Positions 6,396-12,147 of a stretch of DNA of 12,147 nucleotides are shown piece after piece. Position 1 is the first letter of the stretch. Each line of letters opens with the position of its first letter. The notes under the pieces are model-generated. The model was not told where the DNA came from and did no database searches. It saw nothing but the letters and a program-made list of their open reading frames with translations. Source of the DNA: JAKFFN01 sp036675025 (GTDB lineage Bacteria > Sumerlaeota > Sumerlaeia > Sumerlaeales > Sumerlaeaceae); NCBI GenBank assembly GCA_036675025.1, contig JAKFFN010000239.1, positions 1-12,147 of the forward strand, given 5' to 3'. A program made the position numbers and the translations under genes.

Positions 6396-8666
6396 GTGAA
6401 TCGGCAATCACTTACAGAGGATCCTATGATAAGTGACGCCACGCTCCGCAGCCGGGAGGCATTTGCGGACATGACGCGTCGCTGCTATGGCCGCGTGTAC
6501 TTTACTGCGCTGGCTATCGTGCGGCACGCAGATATGGCGGAGGACATAGCGCAGGAGACATTTCTGCGGGCATGGCTGAAGCGCGATACCGTGAAGGAGC
6601 CGGCGCTTCTGCTTCTGCCGTGGCTTTTGCGCATCGCCACGAACCTGTCGCTGCAGTGGATGCGCACGGGGCAGCAACGTTCGCGGCTTTTACCGCTTGT
6701 GCCCATGGAGGAGATGACCGTGGAACCTGTTGACGATACACAACCTGATCCGCGGGAGGCTGCGGGAATGGCGGAGCAGCGCGGGCAGGTGAACGAGCTT
6801 CTGGCAACTCTACCTATTGAATTGAGACATGTGATACTGTTGCATTACGTGGAGGGTCTTTCTCCAAGCGACATCGCCAGGATGAATGGTGAGCATTGTT
6901 CTACCGTCACCAGACGGCTTGAAAAAGCCAGGGAACAATTACGCCAGCAATGGGAGCAGGGCCTTGCTTCGGGGCTTGCATTACTAAAACCGCCTTATAG
7001 CTCCGCAGGGAAGCCCCTCAGCTTGATCGTTGCCGTCTCTGCCTTGCCTGCAGCCACACGTGCCCAATTGCTGGATTTAGCAGCCGACACGGTTGCTCCT
7101 ACACTTCCGTCCTTTGCACAACCCATTGGCGATCCTGTCGCCACTGAATCGTCACAGCTTCTGCAGAGCCTGTTTCCTTCCGGCGGAGCCGTAAAGATAG
7201 CTATTGCCATAGCAGCCGTAGCGGCAGGTGTGGGCGCTGTATATAAGCTGAAATCTCATTTGGATATCAGCAGCAAGGTTCACGCGATACCTGCGGAAAC
7301 AAAAGCGGGACGTATTACCCCATCAACCAGCCCTGTAGTGCACCGGGCTACCAATAATACAGGTCTGACTACCTTAGTTAAGGCACAAACTGAACCAGCC
7401 GGAGTTTCCCATCCTCGCGCTAACGCCTCTGGGTCGTTCATTGATGATGAGACCATACACTTTGCACTAAGCGTGGTTAACGACGCCGGAAATCCTGTCC
7501 AAGGCGCTTCCATTAAGCCACTAGGAATTCGCGCGACTGCAGAACCTAGTGCATGGTTTGGCTGGGGGGCAGATCCGCCTACCTGGGTTACCAGTTCAGA
7601 TGGTACAGTTCAAGGCCAGGTTCGCAAGTATGCCCATGAGAAACTGGAAACAGGCAGCGTTGTGTTTCTTACGACCCATCCTGATTATGCCTCGGCTTAT
7701 TGTGACATGAGGCTTACCAGCATAACACAAGTCGTACTTACGCCTGGTCACTCACTGGATGTTATACCCATTGATGAAGGCAGTTCCTTGCCGATTACTG
7801 GTGAAATTTCCACCGAATTTGTTGATCGCCATGGGTTGAGTCCCAAGTGGGACCGTCAACTGGATGGATCTATCTCCATTCGGAATATCAGTGAGAAAGG
7901 TACCAGCTTCTTTTTAAAGCACAAACCCTCTACGGGCACAGCCGTTTTAATGTCCGATTTCCATAGTATCACTTTTCCACGTGAACTTGAGGGCCCGCTT
8001 CAAGTTGTTCTGCGGCCTACGCACACGGTTTACGGTCGGCTAAGTGATAATGTACCTCGCCCAGTTACCAACGGAAAAGTTTCTGCGTACGTGGCTACGG
8101 GGCGATATGGCTTTGGGCGGTACGGAAAATCTACGGTGGACATTGCCTCGGATGGAACCTTTGAACTGACGGATATGCCCGAAGGCACTGTCCATATCTG
8201 GGCGCTCGTAGATGGTTACTGCTCGGTACATAGATCAAAAGTTCGCCCTTTTCAGGATACCCAACAATTTGAAATGCGGACTTCGAATATGGAGTGTGTG
8301 CTTCAAATGGAACCGACAGCGACCATGAAGTTCAGGCTTTTAGATGCGGAAGGAAAACCCGTCGTGGGTGCAGAGGCCGGCGCCGCTCCAAATATCGGCA
8401 CCGAAGGTGGTAACGGTATATGGTTTAATCAGCAGTTTAGCGGTGTATCTGACGGCGCGGGTATAGCGACGATCGGTAACATCCCGGCAGGAACTTGCTT
8501 TTACGACATATCGGGAGGCTGGGAGATAAAGCCGTACAAATCTGATGATGTATTTCAGAAGGTGGTGAGGAGGGATTTATCGTACCACCTGGAACCCGGT
8601 GAGGTGCGCGAAAAGAAGGTGACAGTTTATCCAAAGGGCACTTTCGTTATTACGGATGAGGAGTAA
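6396..8666 (+). CDS. Membrane-tethered ECF sigma factor with extracytoplasmic sensor-like domains (paralogue 2)
   Basis: This 756-aa protein has the same plan as its upstream neighbour. Sigma region 2 covers about residues 23-97 (DIAQETFLRAW at 50-60). Region 4 covers about 133-185 (LSPSDIARMNG...STVTRRLEKAR). A linker with LPAATRAQLL follows, then one transmembrane helix (about 265-283) flanked by lysines, and an outer region to the end. Beta domains are suggested at about 356-431, 543-608 and 643-698, with NVPRPV and VDIASDGTFELTDMPEG shared with paralogue 1. The five outer cysteines of paralogue 1 are not conserved; this protein has four at other places. Start: GTG with AGGAG 6 nt upstream, matching the arrangement in paralogue 1. 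An ATG at 6426 with AGAGGA 4 nt before it is the alternative and would remove 10 residues. GC is slightly lower than in paralogue 1. The fold and fusion are clear; the signal and target promoters are unknown. Confidence 0.88.
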   Translation: MNRQSLTEDPMISDATLRSREAFADMTRRCYGRVYFTALAIVRHADMAEDIAQETFLRAWLKRDTVKEPALLLLPWLLRIATNLSLQWMRTGQQRSRLLPLVPMEEMTVEPVDDTQPDPREAAGMAEQRGQVNELLATLPIELRHVILLHYVEGLSPSDIARMNGEHCSTVTRRLEKAREQLRQQWEQGLASGLALLKPPYSSAGKPLSLIVAVSALPAATRAQLLDLAADTVAPTLPSFAQPIGDPVATESSQLLQSLFPSGGAVKIAIAIAAVAAGVGAVYKLKSHLDISSKVHAIPAETKAGRITPSTSPVVHRATNNTGLTTLVKAQTEPAGVSHPRANASGSFIDDETIHFALSVVNDAGNPVQGASIKPLGIRATAEPSAWFGWGADPPTWVTSSDGTVQGQVRKYAHEKLETGSVVFLTTHPDYASAYCDMRLTSITQVVLTPGHSLDVIPIDEGSSLPITGEISTEFVDRHGLSPKWDRQLDGSISIRNISEKGTSFFLKHKPSTGTAVLMSDFHSITFPRELEGPLQVVLRPTHTVYGRLSDNVPRPVTNGKVSAYVATGRYGFGRYGKSTVDIASDGTFELTDMPEGTVHIWALVDGYCSVHRSKVRPFQDTQQFEMRTSNMECVLQMEPTATMKFRLLDAEGKPVVGAEAGAAPNIGTEGGNGIWFNQQFSGVSDGAGIATIGNIPAGTCFYDISGGWEIKPYKSDDVFQKVVRRDLSYHLEPGEVREKKVTVYPKGTFVITDEE

Positions 8667-8708
8667 ATATACCTTTCATCCTAACTCGCCTATATCAGTT
8701 GGCCGGAA

Positions 8709-8823
8709 TAGCTAAAGCGGCTAAGAAGCCCGGCTGAAGTCGGCTGGGGACCGGTGGCGGGGGAAGTGTTTACACCCCGCCTAAAGGCGGGTGCAAAGAG
8801 GGAGGTGGCTAAAGCCAGCAGGG
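8709..8823. repeat. Three-hairpin intergenic repeat, copy 3 (family R)
   Basis: It lies 43 nt past the second sigma gene and 2.71 kb after copy 2, so each sigma gene is bracketed by copies. The third hairpin carries a C-to-G change that breaks one pair (GGTGGC against GCCAGC). The middle hairpin is intact. Confidence 0.85.
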
Positions 8824-8963
8824 CTTTGCGCCTATGGGTGGTTAATAGGTGTTTGTGCGACCCCTGCCGGACTCGGGTTGTTGGTGGATCGGTAACCCCG
8901 GTTGGCGTCGCTAAGGCTCCTGACCCGGGGCTACCGCTGTGCGACCCCTGCCGGGATCGGGGG
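8821..8963. repeat. Mosaic of repeat fragments with a nested palindrome
   Basis: GGGCTTTGCGCCTATGGG at 8821-8838 looks like a degraded right end of the 136-bp element, followed by module D. TGTGCGACCCCTGCCGG occurs exactly twice (8854-8870 and 8938-8954). Between the two copies lies a 12-bp inverted repeat with one mismatch (CGGTAACCCCGG at 8890-8901 with CCGGGGCTACCG at 8925-8936, loop 23 nt). There is no gene. From 8964 to 9153 I see nothing but the approach to the next start codon. Confidence 0.65.
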
Positions 8964-9153
8964 ATTTGGCGACAAATCAGCACCTTCTTGGAGTGCGCCC
9001 GCTTGCTGGCGCTGTTGGAAAGCGCGAGGAGATTGTTTCACTACGCGTGGGGCGTGTACGGGGGCAATTTAGAATCGCCAATGCGAGGTTGACCATACCT
9101 GATCAGTTGCTCACCCAATCCTATGTGAAACTGGGAGGACCAGGGTAATCACC

Positions 9154-10491
9154 GTGAAAAAAATTATCATCGCAATCCTGCTGCTTGCCGTGTTTATTGC
9201 TGCGCTGGGCTTTATCCGGCGGCAACGGCCGCGGTTTGACTTGGCGGACGGCTCTGAACTTGAACTATTCTACCTGGATTACGGTGACACCCATGAATTC
9301 GACCTCCGGTCGATGTCGACGAAAGCTTATGAACTGATTCCCTACACTGTAAGGAACAAGCTTACCTGGCTCGTAAAAAGCGAGGATGACTGGGCTGCTA
9401 TGGGCCCGTCTGTTGACGGTAGTAAGAGTCTCGGCATAGGTCTGCGACGGGAGGCGCGCAAGGGCAGCGCAAGAGACCTGCAGGATGATGCGCGGTGGAT
9501 TTTGTCTGACGATTCCGGCTGGTACTTCAGTGGTTGGATGGGAAGCATCGAGATCAACTCTGACGCCTATGGAGCCTTGTTTGCATTCACGCCGCGGGAT
9601 TGCACGAGCCTGACTCTAAGTATGTACTCGACGATCCGAAGGTTTGAGCCTGACCAGTTACTGGGGTCGATTTCCATTCCCAACGCCGCATACGATGCGC
9701 GGGTTGCGGGTCTGCAGGAGAACCCGGTACCCGCCGCGGTCAGCGACAAAGACGTTGAGCTTAAACGGGTGAAATTCTGGACGGGGATCAGCCTGCCAGA
9801 GATGCCGGCAATTCTCGCTGCGCGGTTTGACGTAGCGGTAACGGACACAATGACATCTGGAATTGAGGCTCTTTTAAATGGTGATCCTGTTGCGGCGGAA
9901 TTCCCGCACCGCGCCCGGACGGCTCTTGTATTTGAACCTTACTTCCATGGCGCATCGGCAACCCAGACGCTTCGGAATGTCCGGTTCACGCTAACCGACG
10001 CTTCCGGCAATCCTGATTCGCGCACGAATGGCGTCCTGTTCAGGGCGAAGACCGGGTGTGCCCTGGTGATGGAGTACAACCTTCCCACGAACAGCGGGAA
10101 CTATGAAGCCGAGCTTACGCTGTATGAAGACCCGCCCGTGGATGCAGCCTGGGTTGAGATGCCGCCCATCACGCCCGGCGCATCAGATGTTTCCAGCACC
10201 AGGGTTCTTGCACTAGGCACGAACATCATACACGCCGGCATGAGCCTGGGGAATAATCGCATCGACTTTACCGCAACCGAGGATCCCTCGCTGCTGGCCG
10301 TGCGGGCGATGCACACAGAGACTTCGCAGCCCTTGCAGATGAGTCCATTGCAGGACGGACACTGGAGCGCTCCGTACTGGTGCTACGCGGAGCTTGCTGA
10401 ACCCGTTACGACTGGAACAGTGACTTTGCAATTTGCGCGGACCACGGAGCACAAGGTGAAATTTAGCGGGGTGCCGGAGCGGGCGGATTGA
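9154..10491 (+). CDS. Membrane-anchored extracytoplasmic protein of unknown function, 445 aa
   Basis: The protein begins MKKIIIAILLL, giving a signal anchor at about residues 4-21 followed by RRQRPR. No convincing signal-peptidase site is visible, so it probably stays anchored with about 420 residues outside. The outer part is rich in beta-prone segments and Trp and Tyr, with DLADGSELELFYLDYG near the start and VRFTLTDASGNPDS around residues 275-288, which looks like a beta-sandwich strand and turn. I recognise no enzyme motif or named family. The GTG start has AGGG 8 nt upstream; a stronger GGAGG is 15 nt away. The TGA stop lies within the first six bases of the second 136-bp element. It shares strand and envelope location with the sigma proteins and the 221-aa protein; any functional link is inference. 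Confidence 0.75.
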   Translation: MKKIIIAILLLAVFIAALGFIRRQRPRFDLADGSELELFYLDYGDTHEFDLRSMSTKAYELIPYTVRNKLTWLVKSEDDWAAMGPSVDGSKSLGIGLRREARKGSARDLQDDARWILSDDSGWYFSGWMGSIEINSDAYGALFAFTPRDCTSLTLSMYSTIRRFEPDQLLGSISIPNAAYDARVAGLQENPVPAAVSDKDVELKRVKFWTGISLPEMPAILAARFDVAVTDTMTSGIEALLNGDPVAAEFPHRARTALVFEPYFHGASATQTLRNVRFTLTDASGNPDSRTNGVLFRAKTGCALVMEYNLPTNSGNYEAELTLYEDPPVDAAWVEMPPITPGASDVSSTRVLALGTNIIHAGMSLGNNRIDFTATEDPSLLAVRAMHTETSQPLQMSPLQDGHWSAPYWCYAELAEPVTTGTVTLQFARTTEHKVKFSGVPERAD

Positions 10492-10621
10492 GTGGCGTGT
10501 ATGAGGCGGGCTTCCAGCCCTGTTGAGAAAAGGGAATGATAACCTGGGGCTGCGTCGTCGGCCACGGCGGACTCCTTACCCCAGGCTGGTTTGAGGGCGG
10601 GGCTTCGCCCCTATGGGGTGG
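10486..10621. repeat. 136-bp intergenic element, copy 2 (family E)
   Basis: This is the second copy of the element at 3072-3207, ungapped with 7 differences. It overlaps the last codons of the 445-aa gene and contains its stop codon (10489-10491). The hairpin GTCSGCC-AC-GGCGGAC has one broken pair here; GGGGC-TTC-GCCCC is intact. Copy 1 follows another exported-protein gene, but at 64 nt from the stop. Confidence 0.85.
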
Positions 10622-10740
10622 TTTGTTGCGCGGGATTTGATTGTGGGCGGTTTGACGAGTCTGGCGGCGCCGTTGCATTTGGAATACCACGTTGCGCTAA
10701 TCGGGAAGGCGCGAAGTCGGTGCGCTCCGCGCACAGCGAG

Positions 10741-10764
10741 AGCGGTGTCAGGTCACCGCACTCC
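10741..10764. repeat. Short palindromic repeat near ilvA 3' end
   Basis: GCGGTG and CACCGC form a 6-bp stem around TCAGGT, followed by ACTCC. It matches 12119-12142 at 20 of 24 positions in the same orientation. Just before it, GTGCGC-TCC-GCGCAC (10720-10734) forms another perfect hairpin. Confidence 0.55.
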
Positions 10765-10822
10765 AGAGAGCCGATGTGTGCTGTAACGGATTATTTTAGC
10801 TTAACGGCGAGGCTGTGCTGGA

Positions 10823-10868
10823 TTATACGGTTTACCGTATAAGGTCAGTTTATACGCTAGACCGTATA
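10823..10868. promoter_or_regulatory. Pair of TATACG-type palindromes, operator-like
   Basis: TTATACGG-TTTA-CCGTATAA (10823-10842) is a perfect 8-bp inverted repeat. A second site, TATACG-CTAGAC-CGTATA (10851-10868), has the same half-site with a 6-nt spacer. The two centres are about 27 bp apart. They end 6 nt from the 3' end of the threonine ammonia-lyase gene. The stems are AT-rich with no T-run on either strand, so they look like dimeric repressor sites rather than a terminator. No gene that they would control is recognised beside them; between 10622 and 10822 I see only the short palindromes. Confidence 0.45.
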
Positions 10869-10874
10869 CTTGGT

Positions 10875-12086
10875 TCAGCCCAGCGTCTCCACGCTGGCGC
10901 AGATTTCTTCCAGGCTTTTCAGGATCTCGTCGAGGTGGTCGCGGCCTCGGGTTTCGAGGGTTAGCTCTATGGCGGTCTGGCCGACTTCGGCGGTGGCGAA
11001 GGCGCGCTGGTGCTGGACTTCCATGATGTTGGCGCGGCATTTGGCTACGTGGTCGAGAATTTTGGCGAGCTGACCGGGCACGTCGGGCACCTGCACGCGG
11101 AGGCGCACAAGGCGGCCGTCGCGCACGAGGCCTTTGTCTATGATGCGGGAGAGGCGGTTGACATCGATGTTGCCGCCGCTGAGGATGACGGCGACCTTTT
11201 TGCCTTCGAGGCCCTTGATCTGGCCCGACTGAATGGCGGCGACACCTACGGCGCCGGCGCCTTCTACTACCGACTTTTCCTGCTCGAGCATCATGAGTAC
11301 GGCCTGGGCAGTGGCGCCTTCGCCGACTTCTATAATTTCATCGACGTGCTGTTTAATGGCGTCGTAGCATAGCTTTCCGAGTTTGCGGACGGCGATGCCG
11401 TCGGCTATGGTGCTGGCAGCGGGCACTTCCACAGGGTGGCCGGCATCGAGGGCTGCGCGGACGGACGGGATGGCCTTGGCCTGTACGCCGATTACGCGCA
11501 CGTGAGGGGCGCGCTGTTTGATGGCGATGGCAATGCCGGCGATGAGGCCGCCTCCGCCTACCGGCACGATGACGCAGTCGAGGGCTTCGCACTGTTCGAG
11601 CAGTTCAAGGCCGATGGTGCCCTGCCCGGCGATGATCCAGGGGTCGTCGAACCCGGACACGTAAACGAGGCCTTCTTTGTCTGAAATCTCGTGGGCACGG
11701 GCGAGAGCGTTGTCGTAGTCGCAGCCGTGGAGAATGACGCGGGCACCGTGATTGGTGGTGTTACGCACCTTGATGAGCGGTGCGGTTTCCGGCATGACGA
11801 TGGTGCAGGGGATACCGAGGGCCTTCGCGTGGAAGGCGAGGGCCTGGGCGTGGTTGCCGGCGGAGGCAGCTATGACGCCGCGGGCGCGCTGGTCGGCGGG
11901 GAGGCTGCTGAGCTTGTAAAGCGCGCCGCGTTCTTTGAACGAGCCGGTGGTAAGAAGCATCTCGAGTTTGAAGAAGACTTGAAATCCCCAGGCGGCGTTG
12001 AGGGTTTGGGAGCTGGCCAGGGGGGTGGGCAGGTCGATGCTCGCCTGGATGACGCGGCGGGCGTCTACGGGAGTGGGAGTTGGCAT
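10875..12086 (-). CDS. ilvA: Threonine ammonia-lyase (threonine dehydratase) with C-terminal ACT domain
   Basis: This PLP enzyme converts L-threonine to 2-oxobutanoate and ammonia, the first step from threonine to isoleucine, in the cytoplasm. The PLP lysine is Lys51 in TGSFKERGA. SAGNHAQ (75-81) forms the substrate loop, GGGGLIAG (177-184) binds the cofactor phosphate, and SGGN (303-306) closes the PLP pocket. Residues about 327-398 form a single ACT domain (VPDVPGQLAKIL, then TAIELTLETRG), likely for allosteric control. At 403 aa it has the length of the one-ACT class, shared by short IlvA and TdcB-type enzymes, rather than the longer two-domain IlvA of E. coli. A catabolic role or activity on serine cannot be excluded. 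The ATG at 12086 has AGGA 13 nt upstream, a loose spacing. It stands alone on the minus strand here. The family is certain; the symbol is less so. Confidence 0.95.
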   Translation of the reverse strand: MPTPTPVDARRVIQASIDLPTPLASSQTLNAAWGFQVFFKLEMLLTTGSFKERGALYKLSSLPADQRARGVIAASAGNHAQALAFHAKALGIPCTIVMPETAPLIKVRNTTNHGARVILHGCDYDNALARAHEISDKEGLVYVSGFDDPWIIAGQGTIGLELLEQCEALDCVIVPVGGGGLIAGIAIAIKQRAPHVRVIGVQAKAIPSVRAALDAGHPVEVPAASTIADGIAVRKLGKLCYDAIKQHVDEIIEVGEGATAQAVLMMLEQEKSVVEGAGAVGVAAIQSGQIKGLEGKKVAVILSGGNIDVNRLSRIIDKGLVRDGRLVRLRVQVPDVPGQLAKILDHVAKCRANIMEVQHQRAFATAEVGQTAIELTLETRGRDHLDEILKSLEEICASVETLG

Positions 12087-12118
12087 GACTTTTTAAACGT
12101 CCTTTTGTCCTTTTCCAA

Positions 12119-12142
12119 AGCGGTGGCAAGCCACCGCAGTCC
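12119..12142. repeat. Short palindromic repeat upstream of ilvA
   Basis: GCGGTGGC-AA-GCCACCGC is a perfect 8-bp inverted repeat followed by AGTCC, related to 10741-10764. With that copy it brackets the ammonia-lyase gene. It lies 33 nt before the start codon, so it may fall in the 5' untranslated region. Confidence 0.6.
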
Positions 12143-12147
12143 ATAAG

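Noticed and set aside
3277..8823. CRISPR array made of the repeat copies
   Set aside because: The copies are about 115 bp, kilobases apart and internally palindromic; there are no short regular spacers and no cas genes.
9089..9127. Promoter TTGACC with a downstream TATGTG before the 445-aa gene
   Set aside because: The spacing is 27 bp, too long for a sigma-70 promoter, and nothing suitable lies at 16-18 bp.
8754..9148. Plus-strand ORFs across the spacer before the 445-aa gene
   Set aside because: They run through repeat copies and palindromes, with no ribosome binding site and no protein-like composition.
10994..12146. Long plus-strand ORFs antisense to ilvA
   Set aside because: They are frames opened by the high GC of a well-supported gene on the other strand; none has recognisable domains.

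Overview
The window looks chromosomal, from a Gram-negative-type (diderm) free-living bacterium of moderate-to-high GC. The dense families of short palindromic intergenic repeats, and ECF sigma factors carrying a membrane segment and a large extracytoplasmic tail, recall Planctomycetota, Verrucomicrobiota, Acidobacteriota and Armatimonadota genomes. This is recollection of style, not a database match. There are no rRNA, tRNA, CRISPR, transposase or phage genes.

Layout. 61-2152 (minus): a likely operon read leftward, made of a doubtful 106-aa ORF, a soluble PAS-histidine kinase (NtrB-like) and a small membrane protein with a charged, proline-rich tail. 2153-2342: divergent intergenic region. 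2343-3008 (plus): a small secreted protein of unknown function. 3009-3534: repeat-rich spacer. 3535-5934 and 6396-8666 (plus): two tandem paralogues, each an ECF sigma factor fused through a linker and one transmembrane helix to about 450-500 residues of beta-rich, carboxypeptidase-regulatory-like domains. 9154-10491 (plus): a membrane-anchored protein of unknown function. 10492-10874: repeat and palindrome region. 10875-12086 (minus): threonine ammonia-lyase with a C-terminal ACT domain.

The sigma pair is the core of the window. Each protein holds a promoter-specificity factor (sigma2 + sigma4) on the cytoplasmic side and a putative sensor outside the membrane, in one chain and with no separate anti-sigma gene beside it. 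The sigma halves are much more alike than the outer halves, so the two probably recognise similar promoters but respond to different cues. Their upstream regions are still alignable. The first gene also has a textbook internal ribosome binding site and ATG just before its transmembrane helix, which could yield a sensor-only isoform. How these proteins relate to the flanking secreted proteins is inference from co-location only.

At least four repeat families fill the spacers: a three-hairpin unit of about 117 bp (three copies, about 2.7 kb apart, bracketing both sigma genes), a 136-bp element (two copies, 7 differences), a short palindromic unit on both sides of the ammonia-lyase gene, and a mosaic of fragments at 8821-8963.
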